64,000 nucleotides of DNA from Aeromonas sp. RU39B (GCF_900156095.1 NZ_FTMJ01000017.1:1-64000); one strand, 5' to 3'. Positions 24,959 through 34,680 are shown, counted from the first letter of the stretch. Numbers and translations are program-made. Notes: generated by a model from the sequence alone, not told the origin.

Positions 24959-26452
24959 TTAGCTGGCCGGTTGATCCGGCTCGAAGCCGTGACCCTCTTT
25001 TTCCAGCTCCAGGTTGTGCTCAGAGCGCTGGCCGCCCCAGTAGTCGGCATTCTTGATACCCAGCTTCTCCGGATGGAACACCGGATCCAACCCCTGCTTT
25101 TGCTGTTGCTCATAATCGCGCAGCGCCAGCAGCGCCGGTTTTTGCAGCAGCAAAATGGCACCGATATTGAGCCAGGCCATCAGACCCACGCCGATGTCCC
25201 CCATGCCCCAGGCAAGCTCCGCCGTCTTGACGGTGCCATACACGGTCGAAGCCATCATGGCGATCTTGAGCACCAGATTCAGCCAGTTCATGCGAATGGT
25301 GCGGTTGATATAAGCGATGTTGGTCTCGGCGATGTAGTAGTAGGCCACGATGGTGGTAAAGGCGAAGAAGAACAGCGCAATCGCCACAAACACGTTGCCA
25401 AAGCCCGGCATCATGGTTTCCATCGCGGTCTGCACGTAGCCCGGGCCTGCGGCCACACCGGCAATGCCGGTGTGGATGGCAGCACCGTCCGGCCCCTGTA
25501 CGTTGTAAAGACCGGTGATGAGCAGCATGAAACCGGTGGCCGAGCAGACAAACAGGGTGTCGATATAGACCGAGAAGGCCTGTACCAGACCCTGCTTGGC
25601 CGGGTGGCTGACGGCGGCGGCCGACGAGGCGTGCGGGCCGGAGCCTTGGCCGGCTTCGTTGGAGTAGACGCCGCGTTTGACGCCCCACATGATGGCCAGA
25701 CCCAAAATAGCGCCAAAGCCGGCATCAACGCCCAGGGCGCTGCGCAGGATCAGGGCCAGTACGCCCGGCAGTTGCTCGATGTTCAGCGCAATGATGACGC
25801 AGGCTACGATGATGTAACCGAGCGCCATAAAGGGCACGACCATACTGGCGAAGTTAGCGATGCGCTTGACGCCACCAAAGATGATAAAGCCAAGCAGCAG
25901 CGCCAGACCGGCAGCAGTTACGTTCGGATCGATGGCCAGGGCGTTTTGCAGACCGTTGGCAATCGAGTTGGCTTGCACCCCCGGCAGCAACACGCCGCAG
26001 GCGAAGATGGTGGCAATCGAGAAGAGCCAGGCGTACCACTTCATGCCCAGACCTTTTTCGATATAAAAGGCCGGACCGCCGCGGTATTCACCGTTGATCT
26101 TCTCTTTGTAGATTTGACCTAAGGTCGATTCGACAAACGCCGAACTCGCGCCCAAAAAGGCCACCATCCACATCCAGAACAGCGCGCCAGGACCGCCGAA
26201 GGTGATGGCGGTTGCCACACCAGCGATGTTCCCGGTTCCCACTCGCCCAGCCAAGGTCATGGCCAGCGCCTGGAAGGAGGAGACACCGGCATCGGTGCTC
26301 TTGCCATCAAACATCAGGCGCACCATCTCCTTGAGGTGGCGCAGTTGCAAAAAGCGGGTTCGCAGGGAAAAGTACAGGCCTACACCGAGGCACAGATAGA
26401 CGAGCGCGGGGCTCCAGATAATGCCATTAATGGCATTGACCAAATCATTCAT
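24959..26452 (-). CDS. Sodium:alanine symporter (AGCS family)
   Basis: A 497-residue inner-membrane transporter of the AGCS (DagA/AlsT) family with about 10-11 helices. Family stretches include FQALAMTLAGRVGTGNIAGVATAITFGGPGA (about residues 60-90) and YSNEAGQGSGPHASSAAAV, both near the sodium and amino-acid site. It takes up alanine or glycine with sodium. The ATG at 26452 follows AAGGAG at about 10 bases; the longer frame adds 63 non-family residues and is rejected. The gene is monocistronic and divergent from the GNAT gene. Confidence 0.93.
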   Translation of the reverse strand: MNDLVNAINGIIWSPALVYLCLGVGLYFSLRTRFLQLRHLKEMVRLMFDGKSTDAGVSSFQALAMTLAGRVGTGNIAGVATAITFGGPGALFWMWMVAFLGASSAFVESTLGQIYKEKINGEYRGGPAFYIEKGLGMKWYAWLFSIATIFACGVLLPGVQANSIANGLQNALAIDPNVTAAGLALLLGFIIFGGVKRIANFASMVVPFMALGYIIVACVIIALNIEQLPGVLALILRSALGVDAGFGAILGLAIMWGVKRGVYSNEAGQGSGPHASSAAAVSHPAKQGLVQAFSVYIDTLFVCSATGFMLLITGLYNVQGPDGAAIHTGIAGVAAGPGYVQTAMETMMPGFGNVFVAIALFFFAFTTIVAYYYIAETNIAYINRTIRMNWLNLVLKIAMMASTVYGTVKTAELAWGMGDIGVGLMAWLNIGAILLLQKPALLALRDYEQQQKQGLDPVFHPEKLGIKNADYWGGQRSEHNLELEKEGHGFEPDQPAS

Positions 26453-26735
26453 GGTCAACGGCTCCTTGTCATGTTGTGTTGTATTGTGTCTGTCATCGCG
26501 TTGGTCAGGCCCGGCCCTTCGAGGGGCGATGCGTTGACGACTCACAGATCCACTGTAAAGTCGCACTTCGGTGCCATAAAAAGCGGTCATGTTGCCGTTT
26601 GGCAGGATTGACCGCGCTAAGATAGCGATTTGTGTTCTCACTTCCTAGTCTGTTTTTGCGTTAATGTTGCAAAAAGGTGAACTTGGTTGTTTTTCATCCC
26701 GTAGCTGACGGGGTTGATAGTGAAAAGGAGCTGTT

Positions 26736-27161
26736 ATGAGTCTCATGATTCGTCCTGCCGGGTTCGACGATGTGGCCGCCCTGCAACGCCTGTTTGTGGA
26801 GCTCGGTTATCCGCCCAAGGGACGTGATCTGGCGACCCGGCTGCAAGAGACGGTGCCCGGACGTGAAGTGTTGGTGGCACAGGTAGAGGGGACGGTCGTG
26901 GGCGTACTGGTTTGGCAGTTGCAGTCTCCTTTGCATGTGGATGAGCGGTGGGGACGGGTCAGCGCGCTGGTGGTCAGTGATACGGTGCGCTCGCAAGGGG
27001 TGGGGGCCGCCCTGCTGGCCGCCGCCGAGCAACAGGCGCGGGCTGCCGGTTGCGTGCAGCTTGAACTCTCGAGCGGCGAGCGGCGCGTCGATGCCCACCG
27101 CTTTTATGCGCGCGAGGGCTACGAGGAGCGGCGCAAGCGTCTGGTCAAGCGATGGGAGTGA
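26736..27161 (+). CDS. GNAT-family N-acetyltransferase
   Basis: A 141-residue acetyltransferase. The acetyl-CoA pyrophosphate loop is VRSQGVGAALLAAAEQQA (about residues 84-101), preceded by the beta strand VSALVVSDT. The end has the usual HRFYAREGYEERRKRL. The substrate is unknown. An AAGGAG site precedes the start. It overlaps mtfA by one base (TGATG), so the two are probably co-translated. Confidence 0.87.
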   Translation: MSLMIRPAGFDDVAALQRLFVELGYPPKGRDLATRLQETVPGREVLVAQVEGTVVGVLVWQLQSPLHVDERWGRVSALVVSDTVRSQGVGAALLAAAEQQARAAGCVQLELSSGERRVDAHRFYAREGYEERRKRLVKRWE

Positions 27162-27934
27162 TGAGCTGGCTGCAGCGCCTGCTTGGGACAAGGCCAAGTA
27201 ACCCCGATGACGCTCTGCCTTGGCGAGAGGTGCTCTTGGCCATCCCCATCCTGCAAGGGCTGAATGAGCATGAGCAGACCCGTCTGTGTGAGCTGGCGGC
27301 GGCGCTACTGAGACAAAAAAGCCTGACCGAGCTTGGTGTGTCGTTGAGCCCTGAGGATCGCGCCGCGCTGGCGCTGCAGGCGGTGCTGCCGATTTTGCAT
27401 CTGGATCTGCAGTGGTACCGCGGTTTTCACGAGATCATCCTCATTCCCGAGCCGGTGGTGCGGCGTGAAACCCTGCAAGACGAATTCGGACTGGTCAGCG
27501 ACATCGAAGAGGAGCATGCCGGCGAGTCATGGCAGCAGGGGCCGCTGGTGCTGGCCTGGAGTGAGCTGGCACAAGATGGCGGCTGGGATGGCTACAACCT
27601 GGTGATCCACGAACTGGTGCACAAAATCGATATGCTGGGCGGGGAGGCCGATGGCGCACCGCCGATGCGCCTCGGCATGTCGATGCAGCGCTGGCGGCGC
27701 CATTTTCAGGCGGCGTTTGATGCCTTGAACGCTCAACTTGCGCGGGGTGAAGAGCCCTCGATTGATCCCTATGCCGCCAGCCATCCGGCCGAGTTTTTGG
27801 CGGTTTGCAGCGAGCTGTTTTTTACCCGACCAGCGACGCTGCAACGGGTCTATCCGGCGGTATACGATGAACTCAAGGCGTTATTTGGTCAGGATCCGCG
27901 TTCGCGGCAGCCGGAAGATGGCGCGAGTGACTGA
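27161..27934 (+). CDS. mtfA: MtfA zinc peptidase (Mlc titration factor family)
   Basis: A protein of about 257 residues like E. coli MtfA (265), a cytosolic zinc metallopeptidase that binds the repressor Mlc and so affects glucose PTS expression. The HExxH motif is HELVHKID (near residue 150). The third ligand is probably the Glu in PAEFLAVCSELFF. LALQAVLPILHLDLQWYRGFHEIILIP is the family core. The ATG at 27161 overlaps the upstream stop; an ATG three codons earlier is possible. A terminator follows. Confidence 0.88.
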   Translation: MSWLQRLLGTRPSNPDDALPWREVLLAIPILQGLNEHEQTRLCELAAALLRQKSLTELGVSLSPEDRAALALQAVLPILHLDLQWYRGFHEIILIPEPVVRRETLQDEFGLVSDIEEEHAGESWQQGPLVLAWSELAQDGGWDGYNLVIHELVHKIDMLGGEADGAPPMRLGMSMQRWRRHFQAAFDALNAQLARGEEPSIDPYAASHPAEFLAVCSELFFTRPATLQRVYPAVYDELKALFGQDPRSRQPEDGASD

Positions 27935-27949
27935 TCATCAGACAATAAA

Positions 27950-27973
27950 AAAGAGCTCCGATGGGAGCCCTTT
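27950..27973. terminator. Bidirectional terminator between mtfA and satP
   Basis: A stem formed by 27950-27959 with 27964-27973 (one mismatch) has a GATG loop, an A-rich left flank and a TTTCTTCT right flank. It can serve both convergent genes. Confidence 0.65.
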
Positions 27974-27993
27974 CTTCTCAGCCGTTACCTGAG

Positions 27994-28587
27994 TTAGGCA
28001 GCAGCTTTGAGCACGGCAGCGGCCTTCGGCTTTTGACCGATCGGCAGGACCACACGGCCATACTGCTCGTTGATAACGGTTGCCATGGCCAGATAGATGG
28101 CGCTGGCACCGCAGATGATCCCTTCGAAACCGGCGATGGTGCCGATCAGGGCGTTGCCAGTGAAATCACGGGCGGCCAGCAGGAAGAACAGTACGGTCAG
28201 GGAGGCGAACACGAACTGTTTAACGCGCGGGAAGTTTACCGTGCCGAGCATCATGAAGAAGGTGAACACACCCCACATCAGCAGGTAGCAGCCCATGTAA
28301 CCTTCTGGTGTCGGTGCAGCCAGACCCATAGTCGGCATGACGACCAGGGCAACCAGGCTCAACCAGAAGAAACCGTAGGAGACGAACGCGGTCACACCGA
28401 AGGTGTTGCCGTGCTTGTATTCCATGATGCCGGCGATGATCTGGGCGATGCCGCCGTAGCACAGGCCCATGGCCAGGATCATGGCACTCATGGGGAAGAA
28501 GCCTGCGTTATGGATGTTCAGCAGCACGGTGGTCATACCGAAGCCCATCAGACCGAGCGGAGCCGGGTTGGCCAGTTTTTCACTCAC
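27994..28587 (-). CDS. satP: Acetate/succinate transporter SatP (YaaH)
   Basis: A 197-residue six-helix membrane protein of the GPR1/FUN34/YaaH family. The diagnostic NPAPLGLMGFGMTTVLLN motif sits at residues 7-24. It forms hexameric proton-coupled or channel-like acetate/succinate uptake. E. coli SatP is 188 residues; the extra length is a C-terminal Ala/Lys tail. With ActP it gives this stretch two acetate uptake routes. Confidence 0.93.
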   Translation of the reverse strand: MSEKLANPAPLGLMGFGMTTVLLNIHNAGFFPMSAMILAMGLCYGGIAQIIAGIMEYKHGNTFGVTAFVSYGFFWLSLVALVVMPTMGLAAPTPEGYMGCYLLMWGVFTFFMMLGTVNFPRVKQFVFASLTVLFFLLAARDFTGNALIGTIAGFEGIICGASAIYLAMATVINEQYGRVVLPIGQKPKAAAVLKAAA

Positions 28588-28741
28588 TTGGATATCTCCG
28601 AAACAGTGGGGGTGTGTAGAAGTTGCGCGATTCTAGACAGGCGATATCGCCTAGGCAAGAGGGAAGGGGTGGGAAATGATGAAAAAAAACGACACTGGGA
28701 GGCGGGCCACAGAGAGTGCCCGTTTTTGAGTACTCTCTTGT

Positions 28742-31741
28742 TTACTCTACCTCCAGAGAAAACAGCACGCGCGCCTCGCTCTTCTCATCGCCACTTTTGC
28801 TGTCGAGCACGAACACCCGCTCGGGCGAAATGTTGTAATGCTCCACAAATTGCGCCTTGATGTATTGGGCGCGGCGAATCGCCAGCCGGCGCAGACTCTT
28901 GTCACTGACACGTTGACGCGCGGCCAGCGTATCGATCCCAAGCGTCCAGGCGCTGTTGCTGCCGGGCACCAATTGGTGGCTCAGGGCCAACGCCTTGATA
29001 TCGCCGGCAAAGGTGCTGCTGTAGAGGGTATCGAGCGCCGCTTGCAACTCGCTGTCGCTGCCAATCTGTTCCAGCGAGGTGGGGCGATCGAGCTCCTTGC
29101 CGAGCTGGTTTTCCAGCTGCAGCCGCTGCAGGGCCAGCAGATCGCCATGATGATCCACTTCACCGCGCAAATTGATACCAAGCTGCGGCCGTTGATGCAG
29201 GGCATCGGCCAGCTGCGAGAGCTGCGCTTGGGTTTGCGGCGCCAGCTCGCTCTCTCCGGCCGGGAAATTGACCTGCTCAACCGGTGCCTGACTTCCTGTG
29301 AGGGAGGCCAGCAGGCTAAAGGGCGACGTAATGGCCTTGGAGAGGGTATTGCCCAATACGTTCCAAAACAGTTTGCCGACGCTGAAATCCGGGTTGTCCA
29401 GATCTCCTTTCACCTTGAGATCGAGGTTAATCTCCCCCTTGGAGTCCGACAGCAGTGCCACCGCCAGCTTGAGCGGCAAATCCATGGCATCGGGACTTTC
29501 AACCTTGTCGCCAAGCTGCAACTTGGTGATGCGAATGTCGTTACTGCCTTCGAGTTTGCTACCCACCAGCTTGTACTGCAGGCGCATCGAGATTTGGCCC
29601 TTGTCGATGGCATAGCCGGCGTAGTTGGCCGAGTAGGGGGTGAAGGTGGTGAGCTCCAGATTCTTGAACGCGGCCGTCATGTCCAGCACCGGCTGGGCCA
29701 CCAGTAGATTGGCCGTCCCCTCGATGCTGACCGGGGCATAGCTATCAACCTTGCCTTGCAGGGCAATCTCCGAGCGCCGTCCCGGGGTGTTGCTGATATG
29801 GCGGGTCTGGCCGTTAAGGCTGGCGATATTGACCACAAAATCGCGGCTCAGGCGCCGGTCGGCAAACAGCAGCTCGCCATCACGGGTGGCCACCTCATCG
29901 ATGCGCAGGGTAAGCGGTGGCGATGTATCACGACTGTGCTGGGCAGAGGCACTGGGTGCAGGCCCTGGCAAAAGCAAAGATTGCAGGTTGGTACTGCCAT
30001 CTTTGTTGACTTCCAGTCGGCCATAGCCGTGATTGACCAGCACTCGTTCGACGCTGATGCTGCGTTTGACCAGATCGCCGCTGATGTTGTTGGCCGCCAG
30101 TCCATCAAAAGTGAGCAGCCGCTGATTGTCGCGCTTGTCGACCATCTTGAAGCTGTCGATCTTCAGATCGCCCTTAAGGCTGGCGCGTTGCCAGTTACCG
30201 CTCTTGTCGGTGGCAAGCACCAACTGTTGGCGGCCATTGAGATTGCCGCTGTCAATGCGGGTGCGCAGCCAGTTTTGCAAGTAGGCCTGAGCCCAGCCAA
30301 GCGGCACGGTTTGCTGCTCGATATGGCCGTCGAACGAGAAGGGGTAGAGCGTCATCTGCCCGTCAAAGCCCAAGTTGGCAAGATTATCTACCCGGCTTTT
30401 AAAGCTTACGTTGGCCGGTTTTTCCAGCGCCCCGGAGAGGGGGGAAAAGGTGGCCGACAGCGCACTGATATGCCGCGAGCGCCATTTACCTGAGCTCGGC
30501 TCATTTAAATTGACGGTCCCGTTTTGCACGGCAATCTTGTCAATTCGCCACTGCCAGGGGCCAGTAGATTCGCTGTGATGGGGGGCGGTGTTCTGGTGAC
30601 TGGCCGCGGGTTTGACCGACGCTTTTGTCACGCTTGGCGCAGCCTGTGCGTGCTGCGCAGCAGGCTTCGAGGCGTTGGCTGGCTTGCTTGAGGCATTATT
30701 CAACGTAGGCTGCGTACGTGCGGGCAGAATAAGCGGCATCAAATCGGGCAGATACTGCTCATCAAGACGAGTGGTAAAAACTGGCTCGCTCCAGGTTATG
30801 CCGGCGATGCTGAGCTGGCGTTTCTGTCCATCGAGGCTTACCCCTTTGGCCCCAAGGCGCGCAAAGCGGCCGATCTCGGCTGGCAGTGTCCCCATGGGAT
30901 GGGCGCGGGTGACTTGCCAATTATCGAGAGTCAGCTCCCCTTCTTTAACTTGCCACTGCTGCTGGTTGACCAGCACCTTGGCACTGGCGCTGGCACTGCC
31001 CTTGGGCACGTTCATGGCCACCCAGGGGTGCCACCAGGGGGCAAACAGATTGACCGGTAACTGGTCGATCTGCGCTTTGCCCTCGACTTGCCAGGGGGTG
31101 AGGATCAACGTGCCGCTGGCCCCCAGCTTGGCCTCCTTGAGGTGAGCATCAAGGGTGAAGGGCAGGCGGGTGTTGGGCGCCAGCGTCAGATCGCCGAGGG
31201 TCAGGTCGATAGCGCGCAGCAGCAGGGCCGGATCTTTTTTTCCGGCGGGCAGCTTGCGGGCATCCTGATAATCGAAAATCCCGCCGGAGAGATAAATCTT
31301 GCCGATATGCAGCGTGGGCGGCGCATCGCTGCCCTCGCTGGGGTCGCTCTTGCCAGCAAACAGGGGCGCAAAGGCGTCATTGAGGGAGAAGTGATCGCCG
31401 TCATGGCGGGTGAGTGTCACCACCGGGCCAAACAGGTGTACCGAATCGAGCAGCAGCGCCTGTTCGCGCACAGAGTCCCACCAGCGCGGCGTAATCCGCA
31501 GGGAGTGCCAGGCGAGCAGGGGAGCGCCTTGTTTGTCGCGCAGATTGACATCATTGAGCAGCAGGGCGCCCTCTTCGAGGCGTGGCTTGCTCATGCTGAG
31601 CTGCAGGCCATAGTGTTTTTGCAGCCAGGTGGGCAGCTGATGTTGGATCAGACTGGGTAACTGCCAGATAAACAGTCCCAGAGCCACCAGTAGCAAGGTC
31701 ACTCCGTATAACACCCGACGTCCGCGCAGCGAAAGAGTCAT
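28742..31741 (-). CDS. DUF748 / AsmA-like large envelope protein
   Basis: A 999-residue protein with one N-terminal transmembrane helix (about 10-29) and a long periplasmic beta-rich body of DUF748/AsmA type. Recurrent strand-turn phrases such as FDGQMTLYPFSFDGHIEQQ and DLKVKGDLDNPDFSVGKLFW are typical of AsmA-like bridge proteins. A Pro/Ala/Lys/His-rich low-complexity stretch (around residues 345-400) splits the body. The C-terminal ~150 residues are helical (RLAIRRAQYIKAQFVEHYNISPERVFVLDS), reminiscent of OmpA-like ends. The family is linked to phospholipid traffic or envelope integrity; the role here is inferred. The ATG at 31741 is preferred over a 19-codon longer frame. It is monocistronic. 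Confidence 0.8.
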   Translation of the reverse strand: MTLSLRGRRVLYGVTLLLVALGLFIWQLPSLIQHQLPTWLQKHYGLQLSMSKPRLEEGALLLNDVNLRDKQGAPLLAWHSLRITPRWWDSVREQALLLDSVHLFGPVVTLTRHDGDHFSLNDAFAPLFAGKSDPSEGSDAPPTLHIGKIYLSGGIFDYQDARKLPAGKKDPALLLRAIDLTLGDLTLAPNTRLPFTLDAHLKEAKLGASGTLILTPWQVEGKAQIDQLPVNLFAPWWHPWVAMNVPKGSASASAKVLVNQQQWQVKEGELTLDNWQVTRAHPMGTLPAEIGRFARLGAKGVSLDGQKRQLSIAGITWSEPVFTTRLDEQYLPDLMPLILPARTQPTLNNASSKPANASKPAAQHAQAAPSVTKASVKPAASHQNTAPHHSESTGPWQWRIDKIAVQNGTVNLNEPSSGKWRSRHISALSATFSPLSGALEKPANVSFKSRVDNLANLGFDGQMTLYPFSFDGHIEQQTVPLGWAQAYLQNWLRTRIDSGNLNGRQQLVLATDKSGNWQRASLKGDLKIDSFKMVDKRDNQRLLTFDGLAANNISGDLVKRSISVERVLVNHGYGRLEVNKDGSTNLQSLLLPGPAPSASAQHSRDTSPPLTLRIDEVATRDGELLFADRRLSRDFVVNIASLNGQTRHISNTPGRRSEIALQGKVDSYAPVSIEGTANLLVAQPVLDMTAAFKNLELTTFTPYSANYAGYAIDKGQISMRLQYKLVGSKLEGSNDIRITKLQLGDKVESPDAMDLPLKLAVALLSDSKGEINLDLKVKGDLDNPDFSVGKLFWNVLGNTLSKAITSPFSLLASLTGSQAPVEQVNFPAGESELAPQTQAQLSQLADALHQRPQLGINLRGEVDHHGDLLALQRLQLENQLGKELDRPTSLEQIGSDSELQAALDTLYSSTFAGDIKALALSHQLVPGSNSAWTLGIDTLAARQRVSDKSLRRLAIRRAQYIKAQFVEHYNISPERVFVLDSKSGDEKSEARVLFSLEVE

Positions 31742-32183
31742 CACCACCCCGAATAACTGTTTAACGGGGCCATTATGGCACCGGTCGTTGGGGCTCACCA
31801 GCGACCGATAGGGGAGAGCGTGAGCGATGCGACAGAGTTAGGATGTAGTTTTCATACGAAAACCTTTCCTGTCTCGCAGGCTGCGACGCATGTTCATGCA
31901 GGCGGGTGCCGACCGAGCTCAGGAAAAATGTCGGTAATTATGTGATTTGTCAGGGGATCATCCCTAATTTGACCCCTGTCACAAGCATTCTCGTCCACTC
32001 CTGTAGAATTGAGCCCCGTCAAAGAGAGTGGGATTTGTGGCGACGGCCATTGCAGCAGGAATAATCATGCAATATAGTTGCCGCCCTTTTCATGGACCCG
32101 GGAGCGGGCTCCGAGTCGCGAGGGTAGGTCGATTGAATAGGGATGGTCGATCACTGCCAGAATAATCAAAAAACAGGACAGAG
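31742..32183. promoter_or_regulatory. Divergent promoter region of the DUF748 and APC antiporter genes
   Basis: About 440 bp without a convincing gene. It contains a TTGACC at 31969-31974 and a TAGAAT at 32004-32009 that might be promoter hexamers but are not ideally paired, and a short GGAGC/GCTCC dyad near 32100. The antiporter leader of over 150 bases is long enough to carry post-transcriptional control, but I see no recognisable riboswitch. Confidence 0.35.
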
Positions 32184-33620
32184 ATGGACAACAAGCTGGG
32201 GCTCGCTGCCCTCATCTCACTGGTGATCGGCTCCATGGTCGGTGCCGGCGTTTTCAGTCTGCCGCAAAATATCGCCGCTCATGCCGGGGTGGGTGCTGTC
32301 ACCATCGGATGGGTGATAACCGGCCTTGGCATGATCTGCCTGGCACTGGTCTATCAGACGCTGTCGATGCGCCGCCCTGATCTGGATGGCGGTATCTTTA
32401 CTTATGCCAAAGCGGGTTTTGGTGACTTCATCGGCTTTAATGCGGCCTGGGGTTACTGGATCTGCCAACTCCTCGCCAACGTCTCCTACGCCGTGGTGGT
32501 GTTCAGTGCCTTAAGCTACTTCTTCGACACCCCCGAACACGTACTGTTTGGCGACGGCAACACGCCGGCTGCGATTGTGCTGGCCTCGGTGCTGATCTGG
32601 TCGGTCAACGGTCTGGTGCTGCGCGGCGTCAAGATGGCGGCCATGGTCAACGTGGTGACCACCATCGCCAAGATGGTGCCGCTGATCGTGTTCTGCGTGG
32701 CGCTGCTGCTCGCCTTCCATATGGATACCTTTACTCTGGATATCTGGGGCACCCAGACGCCTGAGCTTGGCTCTGTGCTCGATCAGGTGAAATCCACCAT
32801 GAAGGTCACCTTGTGGGTCTTTATCGGTATTGAAGGGGCGGTTGTGGTTTCGGCGCGTGCTCGTCACCGCCGTGATGTAGGCCGCGCTACCGTACTGGCG
32901 CTGCTCGGCGCACTGGCGCTGTATGTCATGGTCAGTCTGTTTGCTCTGGGCGTGATGAGTCAGCCCGAAATTGCAGCGCTCAAAAACCCGTCTACTGCGC
33001 TGATCCTTGAGCATGTGGTTGGCCCTTGGGGCGCCTGGCTTATCAACATTGGCCTGGTGATCTCGGTGATGGGCGCACTGCTGAGCTGGACCGTGCTGGC
33101 GGCTGAAGTGCCGTTTATCGCTGGCAAGACCGGCGTGTTTCCGGCCTGGTTTGCCCGTGAAAACAGCCATGGTTCACCGCAGGTCTCGCTGTGGTGCTCG
33201 GCGGCCCTGATCCAGCTGTTTCTCATCATTATCTACTTCCAGAGCTCCACCTATCTGGCCCTGGTGAACATCACCACTGCCGCAGCGTTGGTGCCCTATG
33301 TCTTCTCCGGCGCTTATGGGCTCAAGCTTGCCCTGAGCGGTAAAACCTATGAAGGTCAGCCCCATCAGCGCAAGCGTGACATGCTGCTGGCGACCATCGC
33401 CACGGCCTATGGTTGCTGGCTGGTCTATGCCGCCGGTATCGAATACCTGCTGCTGGTGGCACTGCTCTATAGCCCGGGCGTGTTTATCTATTGGAAGGCG
33501 CGTCAGCATCATGGGCTGCGTGGCCTGACCCGGGTTGAGCAGGGCATGACCATCGCGCTGCTCGGATTTGCCGTGCTGGCGCTGTACGAGGTCATTAACG
33601 GTACCATTGCGCTGAACTAG
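32184..33620 (+). CDS. APC-family basic amino-acid antiporter (ArcD-like)
   Basis: A 478-residue inner-membrane protein with about 12-13 helices, of the basic amino-acid/polyamine antiporter family. Helix 1 carries the unwound GSMVGAGVFSLP motif (residues 16-27). Helix 6 carries VFIGIEGAVVVSARA, typical of arginine/ornithine or arginine/agmatine antiporters. ArcD exchanges arginine for ornithine in the deiminase pathway, but no arcABC genes are adjacent, so the substrate pair is uncertain. A GGACAGAG-like site precedes the start and a strong terminator follows. Confidence 0.85.
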   Translation: MDNKLGLAALISLVIGSMVGAGVFSLPQNIAAHAGVGAVTIGWVITGLGMICLALVYQTLSMRRPDLDGGIFTYAKAGFGDFIGFNAAWGYWICQLLANVSYAVVVFSALSYFFDTPEHVLFGDGNTPAAIVLASVLIWSVNGLVLRGVKMAAMVNVVTTIAKMVPLIVFCVALLLAFHMDTFTLDIWGTQTPELGSVLDQVKSTMKVTLWVFIGIEGAVVVSARARHRRDVGRATVLALLGALALYVMVSLFALGVMSQPEIAALKNPSTALILEHVVGPWGAWLINIGLVISVMGALLSWTVLAAEVPFIAGKTGVFPAWFARENSHGSPQVSLWCSAALIQLFLIIIYFQSSTYLALVNITTAAALVPYVFSGAYGLKLALSGKTYEGQPHQRKRDMLLATIATAYGCWLVYAAGIEYLLLVALLYSPGVFIYWKARQHHGLRGLTRVEQGMTIALLGFAVLALYEVINGTIALN

Positions 33621-33630
33621 GCGGCACAAT

Positions 33631-33662
33631 AACGGGGTGGCATGAGCCACCCCGTTTGTTTT
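33631..33662 (+). terminator. Terminator after the APC antiporter gene
   Basis: A perfect 11-bp stem AACGGGGTGGC (33631-33641) with GCCACCCCGTT (33646-33656), an ATGA loop and a TTGTTTTC tail. It ends only 15 bp before the next gene on the same strand, so that gene is separately promoted or depends on read-through. Confidence 0.85.
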
Positions 33663-33676
33663 CAAAGGATTGCTGC

Positions 33677-34465
33677 ATGCTGTTTGTTGGCTATCTGCTG
33701 CTGGGGGCCTGCGCCGGTCTGCTGGCGGGTCTGTTTGGCATCGGTGGCGGATTGATCATTGTCCCGGTGCTGGTGGCCTCGTTTCATGCCCAGCATATTG
33801 CGCCCGATGTGGTGACGCATCTTGCGCTGGGTACTTCCATGCTGACCATGATCTTCACCGGTGTCAGCTCGCTGCGGGCTCATCAGCAAACCGGCGCCGT
33901 GGACTGGACCGTGATCCGGCAACTGGGCGCCGGGATGATCATTGGCGGTTGGCTCGGTGGGCTGACTGCCAGCCAGCTCCCTGCCAATATCCTGAATATG
34001 ATTATCGGCACCTTTGCCTGGGCCATGGCGCTGCAGATGGGGCTATCCCTGCAGCCCAAAGGGGGACGCGCTCTGCCAGGACGGGTGGGCAACGCCATTG
34101 CCGGCACCGTGATTGGCTGGATGTCGGCTATCTTCGGCATCGGCGGCGGCTCACTGACGGTGCCCTATCTCTCCTGGTGCCGCGTTCCCATGAGTCGCGC
34201 AGTGGCCGTTTCGGCGGCCTGCAGTCTGCCGATTGCGCTATCGGGCAGCCTGAGTTATCTCTATGCCGGTTGGGGCAACCGGGATCTGCCCGAGTGGTCG
34301 CTGGGCTATATCTATCTGCCGGCACTGTTTGGCATTGTGCTGACCAGCACCTCGTTTGCTCGTGTCGGCGCACGTCTGGCCCATCGCCTGCCACCACAGC
34401 GGCTCAAGCAGGCGTTTGCCTGTCTGTTGCTGCTGGTGGGTACCAAATTTATGCTGTTTAGCTGA
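33677..34465 (+). CDS. TSUP-family (TauE/SafE) permease
   Basis: A 262-residue membrane protein with about eight helices of the sulfite/sulfoacetate exporter (TSUP) family. Both copies of the family repeat are visible: GLFGIGGGLIIVPVLV (about 17-32) and SAIFGIGGGSLTVPYL (about 154-169). The transported ion is probably a sulfur-containing anion, but the family is broad. The ATG at 33677 has AAAGGA about 7 bases upstream. It sits between the antiporter terminator and the ffs promoter. Confidence 0.87.
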   Translation: MLFVGYLLLGACAGLLAGLFGIGGGLIIVPVLVASFHAQHIAPDVVTHLALGTSMLTMIFTGVSSLRAHQQTGAVDWTVIRQLGAGMIIGGWLGGLTASQLPANILNMIIGTFAWAMALQMGLSLQPKGGRALPGRVGNAIAGTVIGWMSAIFGIGGGSLTVPYLSWCRVPMSRAVAVSAACSLPIALSGSLSYLYAGWGNRDLPEWSLGYIYLPALFGIVLTSTSFARVGARLAHRLPPQRLKQAFACLLLLVGTKFMLFS

Positions 34466-34523
34466 GAATTAGCGCAACTTGCTGAAAAAGCACGCAAGCA
34501 GTGTGCCAACGGGCATAAAGCCG

Positions 34524-34551
34524 TTGCATTGAGGGGCACCTCTGGTAGACT
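34524..34551 (+). promoter_or_regulatory. Promoter of ffs
   Basis: TTGCAT (34524-34529) and TAGACT (34546-34551) are separated by 16 bp and placed just upstream of the SRP RNA, giving a short 5' leader that RNase P could remove. Confidence 0.6.
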
Positions 34552-34566
34552 GCACTGCGTTCGATG

Positions 34567-34677
34567 GTGGCCCCATTGGTCCTCTCGCATCGATAACCTG
34601 TCAACCTGGTCAGGCCCGGAAGGGAGCAGCCAAGGCGGGGGACTCGAGTGCCGGGATGTGGCTGGTGGGGCCGCCTC
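34567..34677 (+). ncRNA. ffs: 4.5S RNA, the signal recognition particle RNA
   Basis: About 111 nucleotides that fold into the single long SRP hairpin. The 5' end GGTGGCCCC pairs with GGGGCCGCC at the 3' end (34668-34676). The universally conserved domain IV is present: tcaggcccGGAAgggaGCAGCCAA with its GGAA tetraloop, then GTGCCGGGATGT on the descending arm, closely matching E. coli 4.5S RNA. It binds Ffh for co-translational targeting to the membrane. Ends are approximate. Confidence 0.95.
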
Positions 34678-34680
34678 CAT

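Noticed and set aside
31799..32183. ArgR or FNR/ANR site for the ArcD-like antiporter
   Set aside because: I looked for TGAAT/ATTCA and TTGAT-N4-ATCAA patterns; only partial matches were found, not enough to call.
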